A stretch of DNA of 13,172 nt from an uncultured Catenibacterium sp. Its GTDB lineage: Bacteria; Bacillota_I; Bacilli_A; Erysipelotrichales; Coprobacillaceae. Below, piece after piece: positions 1 to 7,418 of the stretch. The notes beneath the pieces were generated by a model. That model worked only from the letters and a program-made list of their open reading frames with translations, was not told where the DNA came from and searched no databases. The stretch is from NCBI RefSeq assembly GCF_900540665.1, contig NZ_UQGV01000065.1, forward strand, positions 1-13,172. The letters run 5' to 3'. The position numbers and the translations under genes are program-made. Position 1 is the first letter of the stretch. Every line of letters begins with the position of its first letter.

Positions 1-50
1 AATTATCTAACATGATGAGGTCTATTTCTATCCACTATATTATTTGGCGC

Positions 51-605
51 TTACTTTTGATCATAGATATCACATGCAATATCATTTTCAATATCTACAA
101 AATTATATACTTTAGAATGACTTGGAACGACCATATAAGAGAAACGAGATTTTTCTTTTATTTCATTTACTTTTTTCTCTTTAAAATTCATCTGAGTAAG
201 ATATCCATAATCATTAAGATTAGATACCCCATAATAATAGTGATCATCTGCACTGACTGCATCAATGGCAGTTCCAGGCAAATGAAGCTTTTTCACTTCA
301 GTAGAATTTCCTTTTATCTGAATAATATTTTGAGGATTCTTATGTCCTTGAAGACCGATATTATTGATATAAGCATAACCATTATTATAGCTTGTGGTAT
401 TGAATGATGTGCCTACTTGAGCCTCATCCAATTTTGTAGAAGCAACTTTTTTACCATCATCATTATAATATTTAATGACAGTATATTTTCTGGCAGATGA
501 AGTTTCAATCACACCGAATGTATAATAGATATTTCTTTGTGATTGTGAGAATGAGCATCCTGTGAATAATAAAACTGTGGTAATTATCAAAATTGTTTTT
601 TTCAT
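51..605 (-). CDS. Small secreted lipoprotein of unknown function
   Basis: The protein has about 184 residues. It opens with a lipoprotein signal peptide: MKK, a hydrophobic run, then the lipobox FTGC with the lipidated cysteine near residue 17. It is therefore expected to be anchored on the outer face of the membrane. The mature part is rich in Tyr, Asn and beta-type segments (NIYYTFGV, YNNGYAYINNIG, DDHYYYGVSNLNDYGYL). This looks like repeats of a beta-propeller or beta-sandwich, but I do not recognise the family. I chose the ATG at 605 because it gives a canonical MKK signal. A GTG nine bases further upstream is also in frame. The AAGAAG in front, inside the end of the upstream gene, is the likely ribosome binding site, so the two genes are probably translated together. 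The protein is short for a propeller lipoprotein and stops at 51, so it may be a truncated copy. Confidence 0.75.
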   Translation of the reverse strand: MKKTILIITTVLLFTGCSFSQSQRNIYYTFGVIETSSARKYTVIKYYNDDGKKVASTKLDEAQVGTSFNTTSYNNGYAYINNIGLQGHKNPQNIIQIKGNSTEVKKLHLPGTAIDAVSADDHYYYGVSNLNDYGYLTQMNFKEKKVNEIKEKSRFSYMVVPSHSKVYNFVDIENDIACDIYDQK

Positions 606-610
606 TGTAA

Positions 611-1219
611 TCACTTCTTATAAAGAATCATTGTTTTATCACTTGAGACAAATTCAAGAGGATGCACTGCTGCGCCATATTGACTAGTGTTTAAATCTAC
701 ATTGTATTTATCTTTAAATCCAGCCCATATGAGTTGAGAACAGTAAAATTTTGATCTTGTATTTACGTCATAATACTTAATGTTATATGGTTTGCCTCTT
801 TGTGAATAACACCAATCTGCAACTTTTTTTGCTTGATTTTCTGTTACATCTGTCACATAAAGTCCCCAGTATGTATTTTTGCTTTTATTCCAATCATTTT
901 TACCGGTTACAACTTTATTGTATATCGCTTCAACAACTTTGCTCTGTGAATAGACTATAGCTGCATGACCAGTAGGAATCAGATTTTTATAAGCGTCTCC
1001 TGTAACTAGTATTCTGCCTTTTGTAGTAGGGTATCCCCATGTATAAACAGCTTGGCCATCAAGAGAACATGCATTAATTGATTTTTCTTTCTTCGCTATC
1101 TGATTGTAGATAATTTTTAATTCATCAGTGTTTTCGAATGCGTTTTTATTATAATTGTACGCATTTACACTTGTGATAGTAGAGAGGCTCACTCCTATAA
1201 TCATAGTCAGTGAAGACAA
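611..1219 (-). CDS. Secreted permuted NlpC/P60-type (YiiX/YycO-like) cysteine hydrolase, start region apparently frameshifted
   Basis: The open frame has 202 codons from a TTG at 1219. Its N-terminus (LTMIIGVSLSTITSVNA) is a signal-peptide hydrophobic core with an Ala-x-Ala-like end. The body has the marks of the circularly permuted NlpC/P60 (YiiX/YycO) fold: GHAAIVY with the candidate catalytic His at residue 85, a following VVEAI strand, GKPYN, and FYCSQLIWAGF with the candidate catalytic Cys at residue 160. Such proteins cleave amide bonds in peptidoglycan peptides or lipids, and export is consistent with a cell-wall role. The better start, ATG at 1227 behind AAAGGAAA and AGG, is one base out of frame and stops after six codons. 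One extra A in the AAA run would give MKTLSSLTMIIG, a canonical signal peptide. Translation may start at the TTG or at the ATG at 1204, or the gene may be damaged. The lipoprotein gene follows 5 bp downstream. The fold is a confident call; the substrate is not. Confidence 0.75.
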   Translation of the reverse strand: MSSLTMIIGVSLSTITSVNAYNYNKNAFENTDELKIIYNQIAKKEKSINACSLDGQAVYTWGYPTTKGRILVTGDAYKNLIPTGHAAIVYSQSKVVEAIYNKVVTGKNDWNKSKNTYWGLYVTDVTENQAKKVADWCYSQRGKPYNIKYYDVNTRSKFYCSQLIWAGFKDKYNVDLNTSQYGAAVHPLEFVSSDKTMILYKK

Positions 1220-1233
1220 TGTTTCATAATAAC

Positions 1234-1308
1234 CTATAAGATTTCCTTTCTTTTTTTATTTTTAATTATTAGATTCATTATGTTTGTATTACTAGTTAAT
1301 GTAACCAA
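1234..1308 (-). CDS. Possible 24-codon leader ORF upstream of the hydrolase gene
   Basis: A strong Shine-Dalgarno sequence (AAGGAGGAG, about 1314-1324) is followed at proper spacing by a TTG codon at 1308 and 24 sense codons (LVTLTSNTNIMN..., then the basic stretch KNKKRK), ending with TAG at 1234. The stop is 6 bp before the ATG at 1227 of the hydrolase start region and in the same frame as that ATG. This could be a short leader peptide coupled to the downstream gene, or merely a fortuitous Shine-Dalgarno match. I do not recognise the peptide. The unusual start codon and short length keep the confidence low. Confidence 0.25.
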   Translation of the reverse strand: MVTLTSNTNIMNLIIKNKKRKEIL

Positions 1309-1522
1309 TGGAATCTCCTCCTTTCATTAAGTAAACTTTAACTTCATAAATATGGTAGCATACAAAATTAAAGTACTCCATAATACTGATAAAAATTATA
1401 AAAAATATTAAATAAAAGTATGGTCAGTTTAAAATAAAATTATCTCAGGTTATCTTATTCATCAATAACAACATAACGATACTTATAATATGCTTTCTTA
1501 AGTCTATTATAATGTATACCTA
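1309..1522. other. AT-rich intergenic region without recognisable gene
   Basis: This stretch is very AT-rich. It should hold the promoter of the hydrolase-lipoprotein pair on the minus strand. A TATAAT-like hexamer lies at 1395-1400 (minus strand), but no good -35 sits 16-18 bp before it. A plus-strand TATAAT at 1508-1513 also lacks a convincing -35. I see no RNA gene and no credible ORF here. Confidence 0.4.
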
Positions 1523-1565
1523 CAAAATAAAAGACTAGAAGTTAAATATAAGTAACCTCTAGTCT
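1523..1565 (-). terminator. Intrinsic terminator downstream of the DUF4143 ATPase
   Basis: AGACTAGAGGTTA and TAACTTCTAGTCT form a 13-bp stem (one G-U pair) around an 8-nt loop. Read on the minus strand it is followed by TTTATTTTG. It lies about 140 bp after the ATPase stop codon and beyond the three-way-junction structure, so it would end a transcript covering both. Confidence 0.65.
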
Positions 1566-1579
1566 ATATGTTTATTTAG

Positions 1580-1677
1580 TGAAGAGAAGAACAACACATT
1601 AATAGTCATAACTATTAATCGTTATTCACGAGCTAACCTTATGAATGTCTCAAGTCATAATGAATAACTTCTCTTCA
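1580..1677. other. Compact inverted-repeat structure (three-way junction potential)
   Basis: Four sets of complementary segments nest within 98 bp. P1 is TGAAGAGAAG at 1580-1589 with CTTCTCTTCA at 1668-1677. P2 is ATTAATAGT at 1598-1606 with ACTATTAAT at 1611-1619 (CATA loop). P3 is TTATTCA at 1622-1628 with TGAATAA at 1661-1667, abutting P1. Within P3, TTATG at 1639-1643 pairs with CATAA at 1656-1660. All stems are perfect, and the layout is a classic three-way junction. It lies between the ATPase stop and its terminator, so in the minus orientation it would be the 3' untranslated region or a small RNA. The palindromic stems cannot decide the strand. I know no matching family. Confidence 0.45.
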
Positions 1678-1701
1678 ATGATGTGATATCACTTTTTAGT
1701 T

Positions 1702-3030
1702 CTATAATACAAAAGGAACAAGATAAAATGGTCTAAACAATAAACTGTTGTCTTTGCCTATATCTTTTTGTGAAATCAAATATGATTTATTCACAATGTT
1801 GGAATACTTCCTGCAGAATTCTTTGATTGATTCATGCTTACCAATACCTGAAGATTTCACCTCAAATACATTGATTTTACTTCCATCTGATACTAGAAAA
1901 TCAACCTCATAATAATGTGTACTTCCTTTTTTGTTCCAAGTATGATAATACAATTCTCTTCCTGATGCATCAATCATCTGAGCCATTAGATTTTCATACA
2001 AATAGCCAAGATTAATAGGCAACTTATCAGATAATAGTTTTGCATATATTTCATTTTCTGTTGCTGGGCGATCAATAAACATAAGTGTGACAAACAAACC
2101 AGTATCCGCAATATATAGCTTATAACTATCAAAATCTTTTGTATCTGCCAAGCTTACTTTTGGATCAGTTGTATTAAAACATGGTAGCACTGTCTTTGAA
2201 TCAATCAATTCATACAACAATTCTTCACTTCTTACATTATTCTTCTTACCTATCGCAGTTGTTATGCGATATTTTTTTGTATCTTTTGCAAGCTGAGCAG
2301 GAATTGAATGATACATAGCTGATAATCTACCTGATGCATCAATCTTCTTAAAATCTTCTTCATACAGATTAATGATCTGTCTTTTGACCATATCTATTTC
2401 TGAAAAGTTTTTACCATCTACATAGGCTTCTACAGCTTGTGGCATTCCTCCAATAGCCATATATATTCTCAAATCTCTCATTAACTTACGATTTGTAGCC
2501 TGACCAATGGCTTTACCCATATTATATATATCTTTCAACAATCCATAATTACTACCCGTGGCAGTGCAGAACTCTTCATAGTCCATTGGGTAAATCTGAA
2601 TCTTCATTTCCTCAGAAGGAATAAGAATATCCTTTACATTCTTCTTAATTGATATCAAAGATCCTGTTTCTAGATAACTATATCTACCATCTGCAACAAG
2701 ATGTTTAATTGCTTGTCTTGCTTTAGGAAATAACTGTACTTCATCAAAAATAATAAGAGACTCATGTTCATATAATGTGATTCCTGTTTCAGCCTGCAAT
2801 CTTAGAAAAAATATATTTAGGTTTCCTATATCATCAAAACATTCAAGAATATTATTTGTTGTCTTTGAAAAGTCTATCAAAATATATGACTTATACTCAT
2901 TCTTCGCAAAATTTTCCGCAATAGTTGACTTACCAACACGTCTTGCCCCCTCTAATAGAACTGCATATCGATCTGAATAATTATGCTTCCATTCAAGTAG
3001 CTTATCATACGCCTTTCTCTTAAAAAACAT
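1702..3030 (-). CDS. AAA-type ATPase with DUF4143/PD-(D/E)XK-like C-terminal domain
   Basis: The protein has 442 residues, typical of the ATP-binding 'AAA_14 + DUF4143' family common in Firmicutes, Bacteroidetes and archaea, whose biological role is unknown. The N-terminal P-loop domain carries Walker A GARRVGKST (about residues 28-36) and Walker B LIIFDEVQ (about 92-99), followed by the sensor-like ETGSL segment. The C-terminal part contains EVDFLV...INVFEVKSS, with D377, E390 and K392 matching the D...ExK core of PD-(D/E)XK nuclease-like folds. Whether it cleaves DNA cannot be told from sequence. I chose the ATG at 3030 because AGGAGG sits 6 bp upstream. An in-frame GTG at 3045 would overlap that ribosome binding site. 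The gene stands alone, preceded by four 33-bp repeats and followed by its own structured 3' region and terminator. Confidence 0.88.
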   Translation of the reverse strand: MFFKRKAYDKLLEWKHNYSDRYAVLLEGARRVGKSTIAENFAKNEYKSYILIDFSKTTNNILECFDDIGNLNIFFLRLQAETGITLYEHESLIIFDEVQLFPKARQAIKHLVADGRYSYLETGSLISIKKNVKDILIPSEEMKIQIYPMDYEEFCTATGSNYGLLKDIYNMGKAIGQATNRKLMRDLRIYMAIGGMPQAVEAYVDGKNFSEIDMVKRQIINLYEEDFKKIDASGRLSAMYHSIPAQLAKDTKKYRITTAIGKKNNVRSEELLYELIDSKTVLPCFNTTDPKVSLADTKDFDSYKLYIADTGLFVTLMFIDRPATENEIYAKLLSDKLPINLGYLYENLMAQMIDASGRELYYHTWNKKGSTHYYEVDFLVSDGSKINVFEVKSSGIGKHESIKEFCRKYSNIVNKSYLISQKDIGKDNSLLFRPFYLVPFVL

Positions 3031-3063
3031 AGAATACCTCCTCACTTTTTAAATATATATATA

Positions 3064-3175
3064 ACTTTCTTCAATCTTATTATCTGCTAAAATGTGACTT
3101 TCTTCAATCTTTTATTCGCCGAAAATGTGACTTTCTTCAATCTTTATTTAGCCTAAAATGGTACTTTCTTCAAAG
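3064..3175. repeat. Four tandem 33-bp direct repeats upstream of the ATPase gene
   Basis: ACTTTCTTCAAtc recurs at 3064, 3097, 3130 and 3163, an exact 33-bp period. The rest of each unit is also conserved (TCTTttATT..GCctAAAATGtg), with the outermost copy most diverged. The array ends 34 bp before the ATPase start codon. On the coding strand each unit reads CATTTT..GC...GATTGAAGAAAGT. Contiguous, evenly phased repeats directly in front of one gene suggest a multi-site operator or a repeated leader RNA element. Confidence 0.85.
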
Positions 3176-3183
3176 TAACGGTA

Positions 3184-3194
3184 ATTATATTATA
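3184..3194 (-). promoter_or_regulatory. Candidate -10 region for the ATPase gene
   Basis: Two overlapping TATAAT hexamers occur on the minus strand, just inside the intron 3' boundary and before the 33-bp repeats. No good -35 is seen; the position 17 bp upstream falls in the end of the intron. If used, the 33-bp repeats would lie in the transcribed leader. Confidence 0.3.
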
Positions 3195-3210
3195 TTTATT
3201 TACGTATAAT

Positions 3211-3285
3211 CGAGTAGGAGAAAATAATTAAAATTATTTTCGTCCTCTCACACCACCGGGCAAGCCGTTCGGCACACGGCGGTTT
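3211..3285 (-). ncRNA. Group II intron domains V and VI
   Basis: Domain V (about 3249-3285) reads AACCGCCGTGTGCCGAACGG, then CTTGCCCGGTGGTGTG, forming the catalytic hairpin with its two-nucleotide bulge and CCG-type triad. Domain VI follows: GAGAGGAC, then a perfect AT-rich stem GAAAATAATT/AATTATTTTC, then TCCTACTC holding the unpaired branch-point A. This is the catalytic 3' end of the ribozyme. Confidence 0.85.
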
Positions 3286-3289
3286 AAAT

Positions 3290-3990
3290 CTATACTGAAA
3301 TATGTTTTAACTGATATTGGTCTGTCAATGATGGCAGACCTTTTCTATTTAGTAATCCATTTGTTATCACGGATAAAAGAAATGTACTCGCACATCTAGC
3401 GTATGATTTACGAGTATTCGACCAGGTTTTAGCTTGCCATTGGTAGGCTCCTAATTTCCTTAACTGTCTTTCTCTATTTTTGTTTGCTTTCCATTTCTTC
3501 CACAGATACATTCTGATTCTAAATCTTATCCATCTATCGATTTTTTGACATATCATTTTGAATTGTCCTATTCGATAGTAATTAACCCATCCTATAATAA
3601 GCTGTCTAAGTTTTGTGCATCTATACTCCCACGATACTGACCAGCTTCTTTTTGTAAGCTTCTTTAATTTATCTTTTAATTTATTGATTGACACTTGGTG
3701 GGGTTTTGCTTTCCATTGTCTATGGAATTCATCATAATAGAATCCAAAACCTAGATATTTGATATCATTTGGTTTGGATACTTTACTTTTAGTCATGTTG
3801 ACTTTAAGACCGAGTTTATTCTCAATGTACTTGCTTATGTTAGCCATAACTCTATCGGCTGCTTTACTGCTTCCCACTAAAATGATGCAGTCATCAGCGT
3901 ATCGTGTAAAGCGCAGTCCTCTTGCTTCAAGTTCTTTGGCAAGTTCATTGAGTATGATATTACTAAGAAGTGGACTTAGATTCCCACCTT
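3290..3990 (-). pseudogene. ltrA: Group II intron maturase/RT, C-terminal fragment
   Basis: This is the 3' part of the split maturase gene. From the break it reads GGNLSPLLSNIILNEL, then the RT catalytic motif YADD (about 28 residues after the break), the rest of the palm, and a thumb/domain X segment (WEYRCTKLRQLIIGWVNYYRIG). A basic C-terminus follows, with no HNH endonuclease. It joins in frame with the fragment at 7439-8029 to give about 428 residues, the usual length for class IIC maturases. The first ATG in this piece (3877) lies beyond YADD, so any product made here alone would lack the active site. The RIT insertion is the only lesion I see. Confidence 0.88.
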
Positions 3991-4071
3991 ATGTGGACAA
4001 AGATATTATGCCGAGTTAATTTAGATAACCCTTTAATAATTATACAATTTTCTTTATTTTCTCGGCATAAT
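3983..4071. repeat. Left inverted terminal repeat of the RIT element
   Basis: Bases 3983-4040 (58 bp) are the exact reverse complement of 7361-7418. The next 31 bp match 7330-7360 with six mismatches. The outermost 8 bp are also the target copy CCCACCTT. Inside are TTATGCCGAG (4006-4015) and its inverted copy (4061-4070), 45 bp apart. Confidence 0.93.
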
Positions 4072-4080
4072 GCATCACAC

Positions 4081-4118
4081 TTTAAATAGAATTATAGTTC
4101 TATTTCTATTTAAAGGAG
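4081..4118 (+). promoter_or_regulatory. Overlapping alternative hairpins covering the ritA ribosome binding site
   Basis: AAATAGAA (4084-4091) can pair with TTCTATTT (4098-4105). Alternatively TTTAAATAG (4081-4089) can pair with CTATTTAAA (4106-4114), which overlaps the first bases of the AAAGGAG ribosome binding site (4112-4118). The two stems are mutually exclusive and only the second touches the ribosome site. This could be a translational switch or a repeated operator. Confidence 0.4.
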
Positions 4119-4128
4119 CGTGATGATT

Positions 4129-5376
4129 ATGAGATTAGAACTAATTTGTAGTGGATTAACAAAATTATTAGTAGATAATAACTATAGTCCAACCACCATA
4201 AACTTTTATAAAAGAGAATGGAAAAAACTAAATGATTTTCTTTTATCAGAATATGGGGATGATGTTTTTTCTATTGATAAAGGTTTAATCTTTTTAGAAA
4301 AAAATCATGGTATTGTTTCATCTTTTGAAGAATCCAAATTAAAAGATCAACAGTTGCAGTTGATTAGAACGATTCAAATCTTACAGGATTATAAGCTTCA
4401 TGGTGTACTTACTAGACGATATCATGCATCTAAAAATCCAATCAGATTAGAGGGTGATTATTTAAATATTCATATTCGTTTTAATGATTATCTAGATCAC
4501 ACCGAGTTGTCGAAGTCCACCAAAAAGCATTATATTAAAATTTCTCTAATATTTCTTGACTATCTTAATCAAAAAGGAATAACCGATGTTAGTCACATTG
4601 ATTTATCCATATGTAATGATTATATAAGAACTTTTACTGGTATGTCTTTTAAAACGATTGAACAACATATCTGTGGATTACGATATTTTTTAAGATATTT
4701 AAATAAAGAAAATGTACTAGAAAGTGATGTTGCTTCTCTTATTCATATGCCAGCTATATCAAAATCGACTAAGATACCATCGGTATGGACTGAAGATGAA
4801 ATTAAAAAATTATTACAGGCTATTGATAGAAACAGTCCTATTGGAAAAAGGGATTACGCAATGATAGTGTTAGCTTGTATTTTAGGGTTACGTATTTCTG
4901 ATATCAAGAACTTAACATTTGATAATTTTAACTGGGAAGAAAAAAAGCTGAGCATCATTCAACACAAGACAAAAAAGCCATTAACATTACCTATTCCTGA
5001 TGCAGTTGGATGGGCAGTAATAGATTATATTAAGAATGGAAGACCTAAATATTACGAATCAAAATTTATATTTCTAAAGCATATACCGCCTTTTGATATG
5101 TTGAGTGATGAAAATCATTTGTCAGATAGAATATATTTCTATATGAAAAAGGCGAAAATCCCATTAAACAAAAACTGCCACAGGGGCTTTCATTCTCTAA
5201 GGCATACATCAGCTTCTATGCTTCTCGATGCAGGGGTTGAATTACCAGTTATCACATCAATTCTTGGACATTCTAGTACTGATATAACTTCTATTTATTT
5301 AAAGACAGATCTTGACAAGTTAAAAGAATGCGTTTTGGATTTGACGTTTGACGATGAGTACATTAATATTCGATAG
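4129..5376 (+). CDS. ritA: Tyrosine recombinase RitA (first of the trio)
   Basis: This phage-integrase-family site-specific recombinase has about 415 residues. An N-terminal SAM-like core-binding region (about 105-200, YLNIHIRFNDYL...FLRYL) precedes the catalytic domain. Numbered from this start, the active-site set is R255 (GLRIS), K280 (QHKTKK), H355 and R358 (HSLRH), H381 (GHSS) and nucleophile Y390. All are present. The extra ~100 residues at the N-terminus make it the longest of the three. AAAGGAG at 4112-4118 favours ATG 4129; in-frame ATG 4123 and GTG 4120 are closer than ideal. The gene overlaps ritB by 23 bp, implying translational coupling. It presumably works with RitB and RitC on the element ends. 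Confidence 0.88.
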   Translation: MRLELICSGLTKLLVDNNYSPTTINFYKREWKKLNDFLLSEYGDDVFSIDKGLIFLEKNHGIVSSFEESKLKDQQLQLIRTIQILQDYKLHGVLTRRYHASKNPIRLEGDYLNIHIRFNDYLDHTELSKSTKKHYIKISLIFLDYLNQKGITDVSHIDLSICNDYIRTFTGMSFKTIEQHICGLRYFLRYLNKENVLESDVASLIHMPAISKSTKIPSVWTEDEIKKLLQAIDRNSPIGKRDYAMIVLACILGLRISDIKNLTFDNFNWEEKKLSIIQHKTKKPLTLPIPDAVGWAVIDYIKNGRPKYYESKFIFLKHIPPFDMLSDENHLSDRIYFYMKKAKIPLNKNCHRGFHSLRHTSASMLLDAGVELPVITSILGHSSTDITSIYLKTDLDKLKECVLDLTFDDEYINIR

Positions 5377-6331
5377 CATTTTCAAAAATGAAATTCAAGA
5401 TCTGATCAGTTTAAAGAGAGCCCAAGGATTTAAATACAAAACAGAAGAATTCGCATTAAAAAGAATAGATAAGTATCTTGCAGGTAAAAACATACAAGAA
5501 AAAGCAATTAATAAATCAGTAGTTGATGAATGGTGTCTAAAAAAAACGTATGAAACACAAGCAAATCAAAAAAGTAGAATATCAATTATGAGAGTACTAT
5601 GCTCATATTTATTAGAATTAGGATTTGATGTATATGTTCCTCCAAAAAGATTGATAAGAAAACCCCAAAAATATAATGCACATATCTATACCGATGATGA
5701 ATTAAGAAGATTTTTTGAAGCAGTTGATAAGAGTAAATCAGTTCCTTCTGAATGCCCGTATCGCCATATTATTATGCCTATATTTTTTAGAATACTATAT
5801 ACAAGTGGGTTGCGTGTATCTGAGCTAAGATTGGCTAAAATTGAGGACTTTCATTTGGATGAAGGCTACTTTATAGTTAAAAGCGGAAAGAATAATAAAG
5901 ATAGAATAATTCCAATTCATCCTGTACTAGTAAAAAAATGTAAGGAATTGAAATCAACTATTCATATTGATTCTGATGAATCAGAATATTTCTTTATGAA
6001 ATTGCCTGGCAAACCACTAACACTTCAGTGTGTATACAATAATTTCAGAAGATATCTTGATAAGGCCGGAATATCGCATAGCGGACATGGTCCACGAGTC
6101 CACGACTTTCGCCATACTTATTGTGTCAACTTATTAAAGAAATGGGTATATGAGAAAAAGAATCTATTGGTATATCTGCCATATATGAAAACAATGTTAG
6201 GTCATGAAAGTTTTGATGAAACAGCCTATTATCTTAAATTGACAGCCACACTTTTTCCGATGATTCAGTTAAAGCTTGAAAGTTCCTATCCTAATATAAT
6301 TGAAACGATTGAAGAATATGACAGCAACTGA
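5354..6331 (+). CDS. ritB: Tyrosine recombinase RitB (second of the trio)
   Basis: The protein has about 325 residues. It has a short N-terminal core-binding domain (SLKRAQGFKYKTEEFALKRIDKYL) and a complete catalytic domain: R154 (SGLRVSEL), K179 (SGKNNKDR), H250 and R253 (HDFRH), H284 (GHES) and Y293. It has an insertion between the HxxR box and the GH box (KKWVYEKKNLLVYLPYMKTM) compared with XerC/D-type proteins. No strong ribosome binding site precedes ATG 5354, and the start lies inside ritA, so expression probably depends on coupling to ritA translation. A TTG six bases upstream is an alternative start. The gene overlaps ritC by 14 bp. Confidence 0.86.
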   Translation: MSTLIFDSIFKNEIQDLISLKRAQGFKYKTEEFALKRIDKYLAGKNIQEKAINKSVVDEWCLKKTYETQANQKSRISIMRVLCSYLLELGFDVYVPPKRLIRKPQKYNAHIYTDDELRRFFEAVDKSKSVPSECPYRHIIMPIFFRILYTSGLRVSELRLAKIEDFHLDEGYFIVKSGKNNKDRIIPIHPVLVKKCKELKSTIHIDSDESEYFFMKLPGKPLTLQCVYNNFRRYLDKAGISHSGHGPRVHDFRHTYCVNLLKKWVYEKKNLLVYLPYMKTMLGHESFDETAYYLKLTATLFPMIQLKLESSYPNIIETIEEYDSN

Positions 6332-7325
6332 TTTTGCGGTTCTCGTAACCAAGTTTTTAACTGAATATTTACCTCTTCATCGAAACTGTTCAAAAAATAC
6401 TATAAACAGCTATAAAGATTCTTTGAAATTATTTATTCTTTTCCTAAGAGATAACAAAAGTATAAACATTAATAAATTTAAGATGCATCAGATTAATAGA
6501 GAACTTATTCTTGAATTTATTGAGTGGTTGGAAAATCGTGGGAATTCACCTGTTACTATCAATCATAGATTGGCAGGGATTAAATCATTTATAAATTTTG
6601 CACAGTATGAAAGTGTTGAAAATCTGGCTTATTTACAACCTGTCTTATCAGTTAAGTCATTAAAAACTACTACTAGACAAGTTGATTATCTAACTGAAGA
6701 ACAAATGAATAAATTAATAAATCTTCCGCCTATAGATACATCTACAGGAATTAGACATCGTATCATCATGTGCTTATTATATGATACAGGTGCTAGAGTA
6801 CAGGAGTTATGTAATTTAAAAATTGAAGATATCAATTTAGGTAATAATCCTACAGTTAAACTGCATGGTAAAGGTTCAAAAATACGCATAGTCCCTATTT
6901 CTAAGAATATGAATCAGATATTAGAAGTGTACATATCTAAATTTTTTTCAGATATTAAATTGAAAAATGAGTATTTGATTAAGAATAAGAATAATCAACA
7001 GATGAGTAGAGATGGGATAGAATATATAGTTCAGAAATATGCAACAATCTTAAAAAACAATGATTCTAGTTTTCCATCAAAAGTTCATCCCCATATGTTC
7101 AGACATAGTAAAGCAATGCACATGCTTGCAGTTGATATTCCTATTGTCTATATTCGAGATTTTCTGGGGCATGAAGATATTTCAACAACTATGATTTATG
7201 CAAGAGCAGATTCAAGAAAGAAAAATGAAGCCATAAATAATTTGGTACCGAAATTAATTGAAGAAAATTATGTTGATTGGAGTAAGGATCAAGATTTATT
7301 AGACTTCCTAAATAGCTTTAAATAA
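6318..7325 (+). CDS. ritC: Tyrosine recombinase RitC (third of the trio)
   Basis: The protein has about 335 residues and is closest of the three to XerC/XerD and Tn554 TnpA in layout. The N-terminal SAM-like domain (about 5-100) contains NTINSYKDSLKLFILFL and SPVTINHRLAGIKSFINFA. The catalytic domain has R160 (TGARVQEL), K185 (HGKGSK), H259 and R262 (HMFRH), H285 (GHED) and Y294 (TTMIYARA). ATG 6318 overlaps the end of ritB; a TTG at 6300 is a less likely start. The stop codon is only 4 bp before the right inverted repeat, so the element carries no cargo gene. Confidence 0.88.
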   Translation: MTATDFAVLVTKFLTEYLPLHRNCSKNTINSYKDSLKLFILFLRDNKSININKFKMHQINRELILEFIEWLENRGNSPVTINHRLAGIKSFINFAQYESVENLAYLQPVLSVKSLKTTTRQVDYLTEEQMNKLINLPPIDTSTGIRHRIIMCLLYDTGARVQELCNLKIEDINLGNNPTVKLHGKGSKIRIVPISKNMNQILEVYISKFFSDIKLKNEYLIKNKNNQQMSRDGIEYIVQKYATILKNNDSSFPSKVHPHMFRHSKAMHMLAVDIPIVYIRDFLGHEDISTTMIYARADSRKKNEAINNLVPKLIEENYVDWSKDQDLLDFLNSFK

Positions 7326-7329
7326 CAAT

Positions 7330-7418
7330 ATTATGCCGAGAAAACAAAGAAAACCTTCTGATTATTAAAGGGTTATCTAAATTAACTCGGCATAATATCT
7401 TTGTCCACATAAGGTGGG
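7330..7418. repeat. Right inverted terminal repeat of the RIT element
   Basis: This is the inverted copy of 3983-4071: 58 bp identical at the outer side (7361-7418) and 25 of 31 bp identical inside. It carries TTATGCCGAG (7331-7340) and its inverted copy CTCGGCATAA (7386-7395), again 45 bp apart as at the left end. Confidence 0.93.

Noticed and set aside
12..407. A plus-strand hydrophobic reading frame of 131 codons
   Set aside because: It lies antisense to the lipoprotein gene, is a low-complexity Ile/Phe-rich translation of AT-rich DNA, and lacks a ribosome binding site that I can see.
3064..3175. The 33-bp repeats as a CRISPR array
   Set aside because: The whole 33-bp unit is conserved, with no unique spacers of constant length between short repeats, and no cas gene is present.
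4120..7325. The three recombinases as a Tn554 or Tn916-type transposon or an integron
   Set aside because: Tn554 has two recombinases plus a small TnpC that is not a recombinase. No excisionase, cargo, conjugation gene or attC array is found, whereas three consecutive complete tyrosine recombinases with inverted repeats fit RIT.
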